Below the pieces are notes generated by a model. It had not been told where the DNA came from. It ran no database searches and saw only the letters and a list, made by a program, of their open reading frames with translations. This document shows, in pieces, positions 10,582-19,938 of a stretch of DNA of 64,000 nucleotides. The stretch is from Campylobacter sputorum subsp. sputorum (lineage in GTDB: Bacteria; Campylobacterota; Campylobacteria; Campylobacterales; Campylobacteraceae), in contig NZ_CP043427.1 in NCBI RefSeq assembly GCF_008245005.1, positions 806,001 through 870,000 of the forward strand, written 5' to 3'. Both the position numbers and the translations under genes were made by a program. The first letter of the stretch is position 1, and each line of letters begins with the position of its first letter.

Positions 10582-11334
10582 ATGGGTAATTATTCGGATA
10601 TACATAGTAAGATATTAAATTTTTTAGAATCAAATTTAAATACTGCTAAGAATTTTATAATTGGTGTTAGCGGTGGTTTGGATTCTGCAATAGTCGCTAC
10701 TTTATGTGCGCAAGTATCTACAAAAAATACATACGCTTTGCTTTTGCCAACAAAAATTTCTAATGCAAAAAATTTAGAAGATGGCATTAATCTATGCAAA
10801 ATGCTTGGTATAAATTATAAAATTATATCGATAGAACCTATTTTGCAAGCTTATAAAGTAAGCATAGATGAAAATTTAAATAACATTAGATTAGGCAATC
10901 TCTGTGCTAGAATCCGGATGAGTTTGCTTTATGATTATTCTGCTAAGATTAGTGGATTTGTTGTAGGAACTTCAAATAAAAGTGAGTTAATGCTAGGATA
11001 TGGAACTATATTTGGCGATATGGCTTGTGCTATAAATCCAATTGGCGAAATATTTAAAAGCGATATTTTTGAGTTTGCAAAATTTCTAAAAATTGATAAA
11101 ACATTCATTGAAAAAAAGCCAAGTGCCGATTTATGGGAAAATCAATGCGATGAATCTGATCTTGGATATAATTATAGTGATTTAGACACTGTTTTAAAAG
11201 ATATAAGTAAAAATGGCATAAACAAAGCAGATTTGTATAATAAATTTGATAAAAATTTAGTAGATAGAGTTTTACATTTAGTAAATAAAAATAGTTTTAA
11301 GTTGCATCCTCCTAAGATTGCTAAAATACATTAA
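10582..11334 (+). CDS. nadE: NH3-dependent NAD+ synthetase
   Basis: NadE adenylates nicotinic acid adenine dinucleotide and amidates it to NAD+ using ammonia, the last step of NAD synthesis. The 250-aa length indicates the ammonia-dependent form without a glutaminase domain. The PP-loop ATP motif S-G-G-L-D-S-A lies at residues 30-36. Also seen are N-L-C-A-R-I-R-M and V-G-T-S-N-K-S-E-L-M-L-G-Y-G-T, and the C-terminal K-x-x-P-x-A-D-L-W motif. It leads a rightward run in which the following genes start within a few tens of bases. Confidence 0.95.
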   Translation: MGNYSDIHSKILNFLESNLNTAKNFIIGVSGGLDSAIVATLCAQVSTKNTYALLLPTKISNAKNLEDGINLCKMLGINYKIISIEPILQAYKVSIDENLNNIRLGNLCARIRMSLLYDYSAKISGFVVGTSNKSELMLGYGTIFGDMACAINPIGEIFKSDIFEFAKFLKIDKTFIEKKPSADLWENQCDESDLGYNYSDLDTVLKDISKNGINKADLYNKFDKNLVDRVLHLVNKNSFKLHPPKIAKIH

Positions 11335-11351
11335 AAATGCAAAGGGAAAAT

Positions 11352-12485
11352 ATGGAAAAAATAGATTTTTTTAGACCTCAAATAGATGACAAAGAAAAAG
11401 AGCTTATAAAACAAGCATTAGAAAATCCAAATAGTGTTGATATGGTTCTTGATTTTGAAAATAGTATAAAAAAATATTTTGGTGTAAAGCATGTTATTTC
11501 TACTAATAATGGTACATCTGCAAAACATCTTGCACTTTGTGCCATGGATATCAAAAGAGGCGATAAAATAATTTGTTCTGTAAATTCATTTCCAAATATC
11601 GCTGAAGTTATAAGACATTTTGATGCAGAACCTATTTTTGTTGATATAAAAGAAGATGATTTTAATATCAACCCTCAGAAATTTGAAGAAGTTATTAAGG
11701 CAAATAAAAGTAAAAAACTAAAATGTGCATTTATAACTCATATGGCTGGCCAATCTGCAGATATGGAAGAAATTTATGATATAGCTAATAAGCATGAAAT
11801 ATATATAATAGATGATGCAACTAATGCTCTTGGTGCGACATATAAAGGTAAAAAAATAGGAAGTATGAGTTCTAAGATATCTTGTTTTAGAATAAATTCA
11901 CAGTTTAATATTAGTGTTGCAAGTGCTGGTTTTATGGTAACAAATGATGATGATATAGCCAAAAGAGCTTTACTTTTAAGAAATCATGGAATAATAAACA
12001 ATGGTGGTAAAAATGATAATCTTGGCTATATTTACGATGTCATAGACATAGGCACAAAATATAACCTTAATACACTAGATGCTGCTTTTTGTTTGGCTCA
12101 GTTTCAAAAAGTTGATATGTTTATCAAAAAAAGAATAGAAATAGCGTCTATTTATAATCAAAATTTAAAAGATTGTCCGCATATAGAAATTCCTGTAAAT
12201 AATGGCGAACATACTTATTCTCAATACATAATAAAAGTCGATAAAAATAGAGATAGTTTTGCTAGAGATTTAGCAGATCTTGGTATAAGCACAGCTCTTC
12301 ATTATGTTCCTTTAAATCTTTTAAGTTATTATAAAAATAAATATAATTTAAAAGTAAATGCATTTCCATCTGCACTGAAGACATATCAAACTGTTCTGTC
12401 TTTGCCTATTTATTCTGATTTGAAAAACGAAGAGATTGAGTATATTTGCAGTAGCATTTTAAAAACAGCAAAATCTCGTGTGTAG
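11352..12485 (+). CDS. DegT/DnrJ/EryC1/StrS-family protein lacking the PLP lysine
   Basis: A 377-aa fold-type I PLP protein resembling nucleotide-sugar aminotransferases: F-F-R-P-Q-I-D at the N-terminus, S-T-N-N-G-T-S-A-K-H-L-A-L (cofactor phosphate region), D-D-A-T-N-A-L-G-A (pyridine-nitrogen aspartate) and L-L-R-N-H-G-I. In active relatives a segment of the form S-F-H-P-x-K-x-I-T-T-G-E-G-G carries the Schiff-base lysine. The colinear stretch here is R-I-N-S-Q-F-N-I-S-V-A-S-A-G, and the lysine position is Phe185 (codon 11904-11906). It is therefore probably not an ordinary transaminase. I chose ATG 11352, which follows AAAGGGAA, over an ATG at 11337. The next gene, lpxK, overlaps by eight bases, hinting at a link to envelope synthesis. 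Confidence 0.85.
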   Translation: MEKIDFFRPQIDDKEKELIKQALENPNSVDMVLDFENSIKKYFGVKHVISTNNGTSAKHLALCAMDIKRGDKIICSVNSFPNIAEVIRHFDAEPIFVDIKEDDFNINPQKFEEVIKANKSKKLKCAFITHMAGQSADMEEIYDIANKHEIYIIDDATNALGATYKGKKIGSMSSKISCFRINSQFNISVASAGFMVTNDDDIAKRALLLRNHGIINNGGKNDNLGYIYDVIDIGTKYNLNTLDAAFCLAQFQKVDMFIKKRIEIASIYNQNLKDCPHIEIPVNNGEHTYSQYIIKVDKNRDSFARDLADLGISTALHYVPLNLLSYYKNKYNLKVNAFPSALKTYQTVLSLPIYSDLKNEEIEYICSSILKTAKSRV

Positions 12486-13413
12486 ACAAAAAATACATTT
12501 ATGGATAAATAGATATTTTTATAGACCAAATTTATTTGATATATTTTTATCCATAATTTTGCTGCCATTTAGCTTTATTTATGGATTTTTGGTTTGTATA
12601 AAAAAGCTCTGTTTTAAACCAAAAAATTTTGATATAAAAATTATAAGTGTTGGAAATATAATCGTCGGCGGTAGTGGAAAAACGCCACTTGTTAAAGCTA
12701 TTTATGAGTTATTTGCCCCACAAATCAAAACTTTTATCATTCTGAGAGGTTATAAAAGAAAGTCAAGCGGCTGTTTGCTGGTTGCAAATGATGGAGAAAT
12801 TTTTTTAGATGTTATAAAAAGTGGCGATGAAGCTATGGAATATGCTAAGTTTAAAGCAAATGTTATAGTTAGCGAGGATAGGAAATTTGGTATTGATATG
12901 GCTAAAAAATACGGAGCGAAGTTAATTATTTTTGATGATGGATTTTCTAAATTTGATATAAATAAATTTGATATTTTGCTTAAGCCGCAGATAGAGCCAT
13001 TTTTTTCATTTACTTTTCCAAGCGGTGCTTATAGATATCCAACTTTTTTTTATAAATTTGCAAATTTTATACCACAAAATTCAGATATTATAAAAAATAG
13101 TAAAATTATAAATCCAAGCGATAAAATGCTTTTAGTTACAGCTATAGCAAATCCGCATAGATTAAAAGAGCATTTTGATAAATGCGTAGGTATGGAGTTT
13201 TATCCAGATCATTATGATTTTAATAAAAATGAACTTTTAAATTTATTGCAAAAGTATCAAGCCACAACGCTTCTTATTACTATGAAAGATTTTGTAAAAA
13301 TTGAGAGTTTTAATTTGCCTACTTCAATAATAGTTTTAGAAACTACTATTAGTCAAAAATTTGCAAAAACGCTTTATAATTATGTCTTTGATAGTAAATT
13401 TAGTTCGTTTTAG
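12478..13413 (+). CDS. lpxK: Tetraacyldisaccharide 4'-kinase
   Basis: LpxK phosphorylates the 4' position of the lipid A disaccharide at the inner membrane. The 311-aa protein begins with a GTG start overlapping the previous gene by eight bases, a sign of translational coupling. A membrane-associated segment at about residues 20-42 precedes the P-loop V-G-G-S-G-K-T (residues 63-69). The family blocks L-R-G-Y-K-R-K, S-G-D-E-A and I-F-D-D-G-F follow. kdsB, another lipopolysaccharide core gene, lies further along the same run. Confidence 0.92.
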   Translation: MCRQKIHLWINRYFYRPNLFDIFLSIILLPFSFIYGFLVCIKKLCFKPKNFDIKIISVGNIIVGGSGKTPLVKAIYELFAPQIKTFIILRGYKRKSSGCLLVANDGEIFLDVIKSGDEAMEYAKFKANVIVSEDRKFGIDMAKKYGAKLIIFDDGFSKFDINKFDILLKPQIEPFFSFTFPSGAYRYPTFFYKFANFIPQNSDIIKNSKIINPSDKMLLVTAIANPHRLKEHFDKCVGMEFYPDHYDFNKNELLNLLQKYQATTLLITMKDFVKIESFNLPTSIIVLETTISQKFAKTLYNYVFDSKFSSF

Positions 13414-13447
13414 ATAAAATTAAAATAAAAATATTAAGAGGTTCTCC

Positions 13448-14296
13448 TTGCACACAAGTATCAAAACAGCAGAAATCATACTTTCGGCACTTCCTTATAT
13501 CCAAAAATTTAGAGATAAAATTATAGTAGTAAAATTTGGTGGTTCTACTCAGATAAAACCAGAGTTTAAACAAGAGTTTGCGAGAGATATGGTGCTGCTT
13601 CAAATTGTTGGCATAAAAGTTGTTATAGTTCATGGAGGCGGCAAAAAAATAAACGAGTTTTTACAAAAAACAAATATCCAAAGTGAATTTGTAAATGGCA
13701 TTAGAAAAACATCGCTAGAAGTATTAGAAGTAGCAGAAATGGTGCTTTGCGGAAATATAAATAAAGAACTTACAAATTTACTAAATTTTCATGGTGCAAA
13801 ATCTATAGGAATAAGCGGCAAAGATCTTGGTTTATTTAAAGCAAAAGCCCTTGATATGGATAATTTAGGTTTTGTTGGAAAAATAACTGATGTAAATGCT
13901 AGTGCCATAAATGATCTTTTAAATTTAGGTATAATGCCTGTAATCTCGCCAATTGCAGCTGGAGATGAAAATAGTGTTAATGGATATAATGTAAATGCAG
14001 ATTTATGTGCATGTGAAATAGCTAAAGCCTTACATGCTAGTAAAGTTGTATTTTTAAGCGATATTTCTGGCATCTTGGATAAAAATCAAAAATTAATTAG
14101 TAAATTAAATAAAGATGACATAAAAAGACTTATTGATGATGGTACTATAAGTGGCGGTATGATACCTAAGGCACTTTCTTGCGTTGAATGCATCGAAAAT
14201 GGTGTTGAAAAAGCACATATTATAAATGGAAAAATTACGCACTCCATACTTCTTGAGTTATTTACAGATGTTGGTATAGGAAGTATGATAGGATAA
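13448..14296 (+). CDS. argB: Acetylglutamate kinase
   Basis: ArgB phosphorylates N-acetyl-L-glutamate, the second step of arginine synthesis. The 282-aa protein has the amino-acid kinase motifs V-K-F-G-G-S near residue 28, V-H-G-G-G-K-K-I-N near residue 59, V-N-G-I-R-K-T-S, and V-F-L-S-D-I-S-G-I with S-G-G-M-I-P-K toward the end. The start is a TTG preceded by AAGAGG at a good distance. Its place between lpxK and thrC differs from the C. jejuni order that I recall, where lpxK and thrC are adjacent, so argB seems to have been inserted or retained here. Confidence 0.93.
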   Translation: MHTSIKTAEIILSALPYIQKFRDKIIVVKFGGSTQIKPEFKQEFARDMVLLQIVGIKVVIVHGGGKKINEFLQKTNIQSEFVNGIRKTSLEVLEVAEMVLCGNINKELTNLLNFHGAKSIGISGKDLGLFKAKALDMDNLGFVGKITDVNASAINDLLNLGIMPVISPIAAGDENSVNGYNVNADLCACEIAKALHASKVVFLSDISGILDKNQKLISKLNKDDIKRLIDDGTISGGMIPKALSCVECIENGVEKAHIINGKITHSILLELFTDVGIGSMIG

Positions 14297-14307
14297 AAGG
14301 AGAAAAT

Positions 14308-15765
14308 ATGATATTAACTACAACTCGCTTAAAACAGGGCGATGAAGCTCAGTGTTGTAAATTTAGTGATGCACTTTTAAGCCCAAGCAGTGTTTATGGT
14401 GGGCTTTTTGCACCAAAGGATTTGCCAAAAATAAGTAGTAAATTTTTTAAAAAAGAGCGAAGTTATGAGGAATTTGCGTTAAAAGTTATAGAAAAATTTA
14501 GTTTTGACCTTGATATAAATAGTTTTAAAAAAGCTATAAAAAGATATAGGAATTTTGATGATGAAAACTCGCCTATAAAAATTAAAAAAATATCAAAAAA
14601 TCTTTATATAAATGAACTTTTTCATGGTCCAACAAGGGCTTTTAAAGATATGGCACTTCAACCTTTTGGCAAAATTTTAGATGAGCTTGCTAAAGATAGA
14701 TTTGAAAAATATCTTATAATGTGTGCAACTAGCGGAGATACCGGACCTGCTACGCTAAATACATTTGAGAAGTCAAAAAATGTAAAAGTAGTTTGCCTGT
14801 ATCCAATTGATGGAACAAGCGAAGTTCAAAGACTTCAAATGGTAACATCTAAGGGTAAAAATTTAAAAGTTATTGGCATAAAGGGTAATTTTGATGATGC
14901 TCAAAGAGCTTTAAAAACTCTTTTAAATGATGAAGATTTTAAAGAACAGCTTTTAAAAGAAAATTTAAATTTAAGTGCTGCTAATTCTGTAAATTTTGGG
15001 AGAATTTTATTTCAAATTTTATATCATTTATATGTTTATGCATATTTGCTTTTTAGTAAAAAAATCAAAGATGATGAAAGTATAGATATAATCGTGCCAA
15101 GTGGCAATTTTGGTAATGCTTTGGGTGCGTATTATGCCAAAAAAATGGGTGCTAAAATTGGCATGATAAAAATAGCCTCAAATTCAAACAATATACTAAC
15201 TGAGTTTTTCAACACAGGAGTTTATGATTTAAGGAACAAAAAGCTTATAAAAACTATGAGTCCAGCTATGGATATATTAATTAGTTCAAATGTAGAAAGA
15301 CTGCTTTTCGATAAATTTGGTTCAGTGCGAACAAAAGAGCTTATGGATAGTTTAAATAAAAATAAATTTTATGAGCTAAGTAAAGATGAATTAAAAGAGT
15401 TGCAAAATGATTTTATGGCAGATTTTTGCACAGATGAAGAGTGTGCAAAGTTCATAAAAGAGTGTGCAAAAGATTCTAATTTAATAGATCCTCACACTGC
15501 AACTTGTTTTAAAATGGTTCAAAAAGATAAGATTAATGTTATAACTTCTACGGCACAATGGGTTAAATTTACTCCATCAATGATAAAAGCTATCAAAAAT
15601 GAAAATATAATAGATGAGAAAAAACAGATGATAAAACTTGCAAAAGAGTTTGATGCAAAGATACCAAAAAGCATTTTAACGCTTTTTGATGACAAGATAA
15701 ATCATAGTGATGTTGTAGATCAAAGTGAGATAAAAAATACAATAATAAAATGGATAAAATCATGA
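14308..15765 (+). CDS. thrC: Threonine synthase
   Basis: ThrC converts O-phosphohomoserine to threonine using PLP. The 485-aa length matches the long bacterial type. The PLP lysine lies in F-H-G-P-T-R-A-F-K-D-M-A-L-Q-P-F (Lys113), followed by A-T-S-G-D-T-G-P-A and the P-S-G-N-F-G-N-A-L-G phosphate-binding loop. A GGAGAAA ribosome binding site precedes the ATG. The end overlaps the start of kdsB. Confidence 0.95.
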   Translation: MILTTTRLKQGDEAQCCKFSDALLSPSSVYGGLFAPKDLPKISSKFFKKERSYEEFALKVIEKFSFDLDINSFKKAIKRYRNFDDENSPIKIKKISKNLYINELFHGPTRAFKDMALQPFGKILDELAKDRFEKYLIMCATSGDTGPATLNTFEKSKNVKVVCLYPIDGTSEVQRLQMVTSKGKNLKVIGIKGNFDDAQRALKTLLNDEDFKEQLLKENLNLSAANSVNFGRILFQILYHLYVYAYLLFSKKIKDDESIDIIVPSGNFGNALGAYYAKKMGAKIGMIKIASNSNNILTEFFNTGVYDLRNKKLIKTMSPAMDILISSNVERLLFDKFGSVRTKELMDSLNKNKFYELSKDELKELQNDFMADFCTDEECAKFIKECAKDSNLIDPHTATCFKMVQKDKINVITSTAQWVKFTPSMIKAIKNENIIDEKKQMIKLAKEFDAKIPKSILTLFDDKINHSDVVDQSEIKNTIIKWIKS

Positions 15766-16493
15766 TAGTAATACCAGCAAGACTTAATTCAACTAGACTA
15801 AAAGATAAGATTTTACTTGATATTTTTGGAGTGCCTATGTTTATAGCCACTGCAAACAATGCGTCAAAAATAGATAGTGTCTTAATAGCTGTTGATGATG
15901 AGAAAGTTTATAATATAGCAAAAGAACACGGATTTGATGCCGTTATGACAGATATAAATCATCAAAGCGGAACAGATAGGATAAATGAAGCAGTAAATAA
16001 AATGGGGCTTAAAGATAGTGAGCTTATCATAAATGTCCAAGCTGATGAGCCTTTTTTTGAGATATCAAATTTACTAAAATTTAAAAAATTTGCAAGCCAA
16101 AAGATAGAGCGGGGTTCTTTTATGGCAAGTTGCTTTAAAATGGTCTCTAAAGATGAGGCAAAAGATCCAAATTTAGTAAAAGTTGTTATCGATGAGAATT
16201 TCGATGCTATGTATTTTTCTCGCTCACTTATACCTTATCCAAGGAATGAGTGCGAGCTTTATAAGGCTCATATCGGAATTTATGCATATAGCGTTGCAAC
16301 TCTTAGAGAATTTTGTTCTTTTTTGCCATCTTTTCTTGAAAATACAGAAAAACTTGAACAGCTTCGTGCCTTGCAAAATTGTAAAAAAATATCTATGCTA
16401 GAAATTTTTACAACAAGTATCGGTATAGACTGCAAAGAGGATTATCAAAGAGCCATAAAAGCTTACAGGGAAGCAAGTTTGTATGAGCAATGA
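15762..16493 (+). CDS. kdsB: 3-deoxy-manno-octulosonate cytidylyltransferase
   Basis: KdsB activates Kdo with CTP to give CMP-Kdo for the inner core of lipopolysaccharide or lipooligosaccharide. The motifs I-P-A-R-L-N-S-T-R-L-K-D-K at the N-terminus, H-Q-S-G-T-D-R-I, N-V-Q-A-D-E-P-F, and R-x-x-I-P-Y-P-R are all present. I chose ATG 15762, which overlaps the thrC stop as ATGA. An in-frame ATG at 15750 would add four residues. The length of about 243 aa is normal. Confidence 0.94.
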   Translation: MIVIPARLNSTRLKDKILLDIFGVPMFIATANNASKIDSVLIAVDDEKVYNIAKEHGFDAVMTDINHQSGTDRINEAVNKMGLKDSELIINVQADEPFFEISNLLKFKKFASQKIERGSFMASCFKMVSKDEAKDPNLVKVVIDENFDAMYFSRSLIPYPRNECELYKAHIGIYAYSVATLREFCSFLPSFLENTEKLEQLRALQNCKKISMLEIFTTSIGIDCKEDYQRAIKAYREASLYEQ

Positions 16494-16845
16494 TAAATTT
16501 ATAGAACAGATTTCCACTGCAGTTAAATTTATTCAAATTTATTGCGACGATAAGCATAAAAATGAAGTAAAAAATGCAAAAGAACTAAGTTTAATTTATA
16601 AAAATGAAAATTTACATACATCTATAAAATATAATCTTTGCAAAGAATGCGAAGAATTGGTTTTATATGTGTATCAAAGGTTGCAAAATTGTCCTCATGA
16701 AGAAAAACCAAAATGTAGAAAATGCCCCAAAACTTGCTATGAAAGAGATAAATACAAACAAATGGCAAAGATAATGGTAAGTTCTGGAACTAAACTTGGT
16801 CTTACTAAATTAGCTCAAAAACTCGGTATAAAAAGTAAAATCTAA
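16483..16845 (+). CDS. YgbA_NO (nitrous oxide-stimulated promoter) family protein
   Basis: A 120-aa protein with cysteines in the pattern of the YgbA family: C-K-E-C-E-E-L near residue 53, then C-P-H-E-E-K-P-K-C-R-K-C-P-K-T-C-Y, and a C-terminal helix M-A-K-I-M-V-S-S-G-T-K. YgbA in E. coli is induced by nitric oxide; the conserved cysteines suggest metal or iron-sulfur binding. It overlaps kdsB by eleven bases and ends overlapping the convergent aat gene by four. Confidence 0.8.
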   Translation: MSNDKFIEQISTAVKFIQIYCDDKHKNEVKNAKELSLIYKNENLHTSIKYNLCKECEELVLYVYQRLQNCPHEEKPKCRKCPKTCYERDKYKQMAKIMVSSGTKLGLTKLAQKLGIKSKI

Positions 16846-17495
16846 ATTAAATTTCCAAATTTATCAAATCCGCTTTTTTGTGTTTTTTTGATAGATAAAA
16901 TTTGTAAATATTCGCTTCTTGGTATTTCTTTTGCACCCATAAATATAAGATGAGGATTTGTAACTTGACAATCGATTAGAAAATCAAAATTATTTAGTGC
17001 TTTACAAAGATGGTAAAGTGCTACTTTGGATGCATTTTTGCTAGATGAAACCATACTTTCTCCACAAAACATTTTGCCTATTATGAGCCCATATAATCCA
17101 CCAACTAAAATATCATTTTCATACACTTCCACGCTATGAACAATACCATCATCCACTAAAGATGAATATGCTTTTACAAATTCCTTTGTTATCCAAGTTT
17201 GATCTTTTTTTAGTCTTTCTTGTCTGCAAAAATTTATAAATTCTTTAGTGTTTTTATCAAATTTTACATTATATTTTTTTATATAAGATTTCAAACTTTT
17301 GTGTAATCTAAAATCATTCGGATACAGCACACATCTTGGATCTGGAGAAAACCAAACTGGCATTTTTTCTATTAAAAACCAAGGAAATATGCCATTGCTA
17401 TAAGCACTCATTAAGCATTCTTTGCTTAAATCGCCTCCATATGCCATCGGGTCTGAAACAGGAGCGTTTAGGGCATTTGGAAAAATGTAGTCCAT
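16842..17495 (-). CDS. aat: Leucyl/phenylalanyl-tRNA-protein transferase
   Basis: Aat attaches Leu or Phe from aminoacyl-tRNA to proteins with an N-terminal Arg or Lys, creating degrons read by ClpS and destroyed by ClpAP. The 217-aa protein shows the family signature: F-P-N-A-L near the start, G-G-D-L-S, A-Y-S-N-G-I-F-P-W-F, W-F-S-P-D-P-R, W-I-T, H-S-V-E-V-Y, G-G-L-Y-G, F-C-G-E-S-M-V-S and a C-terminal I-D-C-Q. It shares its first base with the end of clpA, so aat is translated as part of the clpS-clpA-aat transcript. Confidence 0.95.
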   Translation of the reverse strand: MDYIFPNALNAPVSDPMAYGGDLSKECLMSAYSNGIFPWFLIEKMPVWFSPDPRCVLYPNDFRLHKSLKSYIKKYNVKFDKNTKEFINFCRQERLKKDQTWITKEFVKAYSSLVDDGIVHSVEVYENDILVGGLYGLIIGKMFCGESMVSSSKNASKVALYHLCKALNNFDFLIDCQVTNPHLIFMGAKEIPRSEYLQILSIKKTQKSGFDKFGNLI

Positions 17496-19639
17496 TAGTT
17501 AAATTTAAAGCTTAAATTTTCATTTTTTAAGGTAATTACAGCATTTCCGCCACTTTTTAGTTTCCCAAAAAGAATTTCTTCGCTTAATATGTCTAAAATT
17601 TCTTCGCTTATCACTCTTTTTATATTTCTTGCACCAAATTCTTGGCTATAGCCTTTTTTATATATAAATTCTCTTGCTTTTTTGTCTGCTTTTATAACTA
17701 CATTTTTGTCTTTTAGTGTTTGTGATATTAAATTTAATTCTTTTAACACTATGCTATCTAATATTTCATCATTTAAATGTGCAAAATTTATAATCTTATC
17801 AATCCTATTTCTAAACTCAGGAGCAAAAAAGTTTTTTATAGCACTTGTTGTTTTTATACTATCGTCTTTTTTAAATCCCATCTGATTTGGTTCTTTTGTT
17901 CCTAAATTTGATGTCATAATAATAATTGTATTTTTAAAATCAGTTTTATTGCCGCTATTATCAGTTAATATCCCATTATCAAAAATTTGTAAAAATATAT
18001 TTAGCATATCACTATCTGCTTTTTCTACCTCATCAAAAAGCACAACGCTATATGGATTTTTCTTTATCGCATTTGTAAGAATGCCTCCTTCTTCAAAGCC
18101 AACATATCCAGGAGGGGAGCCTATAAGCTTTGCAACTGCGTGTTTTTCCATATATTCACTCATATCAAATCTCTCAAAATGTATGTTTAATTCTTTTGCT
18201 AGAGTTATCGCAAGTTCGCTTTTACCAACTCCGCTTGGTCCTGTAAATAAAAATACACCAGTTGGAGAGTTTGGATTTTTAAGGCCAGCATAAGAGCGAG
18301 TTATGGCTTTAACTAAAGCATTAATTGCTTCATCTTGACCAAAAATTTGTTTTTTAAGATTTCGTTTTAAATTTTTAATCAAATCAGTTTGATTTTCGTT
18401 TGTATTTAAATTTGCTATACCAGTAGCCTTGCTTATAATTTCATTTAATGCTTTTTTGGTAACTATTTTTTTACCAGCTAAATTTAAAGTAGCTCCAACT
18501 TCATCTATAATATCAACTGCACTATCTGGTAAGAATTTATCACTCATATATTTTTTAGCTAAAATTACGCTTTGTTTTAAAATTTCTTTTGGATATGAAA
18601 CGCCATGAAAATCTTCATAATATTTTTTAATCCCATTTAAAATTTCAACACTATCTTCTATGCTTGGCTCATTTATATCTATTTTTGAAAATCTTCTACT
18701 AAGTGCTTTATCTTTTGTAAAATTTCTATACTCAGAGTATGTTGTAGCTCCAATGCAGCATATTTTACCGCTTGCTAAAGATGGTTTTAATAAATTTGAC
18801 ATATCCAAGCTTCCACCGCCACTCGCTCCAGCTCCTACTATAGTGTGAATTTCATCTATGAAAACTATCGCACCATCTATTTGTTCTATTTCGCTTATGG
18901 TGTCTTTTAGTCTTTTTTCAAAATCACCTCTATATTTTGTGCCTGAAATCATAGCTCCTATATCAAGAGCGTAGATGGTTGAGTTTTTTAATTTTTCTGC
19001 GACATTTCCATTTACTATATTTAATGCAAGCCCTTCTACTATAGCTGTTTTTCCAACTCCAGCTTCACCTACTAGTATTGGATTATTTTTCTTGCGACGA
19101 CTTAAAATTTGCACCATTCTTGCAAGTTCGTTATCTCTTCTTATAAGCGGATCTATCTTGCCGTCTTTTGCAAGTTCGTTTAGGTTTATAGCATAAAGAG
19201 AAATGTTTGAATTGTCCTTTTGTGTATTTTTTGTATTAATCATATCTTCAATAAGGTTTAAATTTGCGCCATGGTGCACTAAAAGTTCGCTCATACCTAA
19301 ATCTTTATCTTTTATAATATCTAAAATAAAATTTCTAGATCCATAAATATTATCTTTATTTTCTTCTAAATTTGCATTTTTTATTATCGTGCTTAGATGT
19401 TGTGTTACGCTTGGTTGGCGTTGAGATTTTAATACAGGTGTTGTTGCTATGTAGTTTTCTAAATTTTTTGTTAAACTATCTAAATTTGAAATACCTGCAT
19501 TTAAAAGAAGTGTTCTTATATCATCATCAGTTCTTATTAGAGTGTATAAAACATGCTGACAAGTTACATATTCGTGAGCGTTTTTATATGCAAGTTCTCC
19601 AGCTTTTTGAATCAAAAAACTAAATTTTGTATCTAACAC
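17495..19639 (-). CDS. clpA: ATP-dependent Clp protease ATPase subunit ClpA
   Basis: ClpA is the hexameric unfoldase that feeds substrates, including ClpS-delivered N-degron proteins, into ClpP. The 714-aa protein has an N-terminal ClpN repeat domain, a first AAA module with Walker A G-E-A-G-V-G-K-T and Walker B F-I-D-E-I-H, and a second AAA module with G-P-S-G-V-G-K-S and F-D-E-V-E-K-A. Compared with ClpB, the middle coiled coil is missing. It begins two bases after clpS ends, with aat next, giving a compact N-degron operon. Confidence 0.95.
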   Translation of the reverse strand: MLDTKFSFLIQKAGELAYKNAHEYVTCQHVLYTLIRTDDDIRTLLLNAGISNLDSLTKNLENYIATTPVLKSQRQPSVTQHLSTIIKNANLEENKDNIYGSRNFILDIIKDKDLGMSELLVHHGANLNLIEDMINTKNTQKDNSNISLYAINLNELAKDGKIDPLIRRDNELARMVQILSRRKKNNPILVGEAGVGKTAIVEGLALNIVNGNVAEKLKNSTIYALDIGAMISGTKYRGDFEKRLKDTISEIEQIDGAIVFIDEIHTIVGAGASGGGSLDMSNLLKPSLASGKICCIGATTYSEYRNFTKDKALSRRFSKIDINEPSIEDSVEILNGIKKYYEDFHGVSYPKEILKQSVILAKKYMSDKFLPDSAVDIIDEVGATLNLAGKKIVTKKALNEIISKATGIANLNTNENQTDLIKNLKRNLKKQIFGQDEAINALVKAITRSYAGLKNPNSPTGVFLFTGPSGVGKSELAITLAKELNIHFERFDMSEYMEKHAVAKLIGSPPGYVGFEEGGILTNAIKKNPYSVVLFDEVEKADSDMLNIFLQIFDNGILTDNSGNKTDFKNTIIIMTSNLGTKEPNQMGFKKDDSIKTTSAIKNFFAPEFRNRIDKIINFAHLNDEILDSIVLKELNLISQTLKDKNVVIKADKKAREFIYKKGYSQEFGARNIKRVISEEILDILSEEILFGKLKSGGNAVITLKNENLSFKFN

Positions 19640-19641
19640 AT

Positions 19642-19938
19642 CTACTCCTCTTCTAAAATAGTTTGCAATGGATATGATGCGTTTTTTGCCGCAATACTTA
19701 CTTCATTTTGTTTTGATAGTGCAATTTCTTTTGTATATATTCCGCAAACTGCACTTCCTTCATTATGCACTTTTAGCATCAAATCTACTGCAACTGAGGC
19801 TTCATGATGAAAAATATCCATCAAAACTTGCACAACAAAATCCATACTAGTCACATCATCGTTTAAAAGTAAGATTTTATATAAATTTGGTTCTTTAAAT
19901 TTAATATCTTGTTCTATTTTTTCATTAATTTGAGGCAT
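19642..19938 (-). CDS. clpS: ClpS adaptor protein
   Basis: ClpS binds N-terminal Leu, Phe, Trp or Tyr and hands the protein to ClpA. The 98-aa product has the family core: Y-K-I-L-L-L-N-D-D-V-T-S-M-D-F-V (ligand-binding region), L-M-x-x-F-H-H near residue 43, V-H-N-E-G-S-A-V-C-G-I-Y-T and E-I-A. It overlaps the upstream thioredoxin-like gene by 14 bases. Confidence 0.95.
   Translation of the reverse strand: MPQINEKIEQDIKFKEPNLYKILLLNDDVTSMDFVVQVLMDIFHHEASVAVDLMLKVHNEGSAVCGIYTKEIALSKQNEVSIAAKNASYPLQTILEEE

Noticed and set aside
15593-15859. Leftward ORF overlapping thrC and kdsB
   Set aside because: Antisense shadow of two well supported genes.
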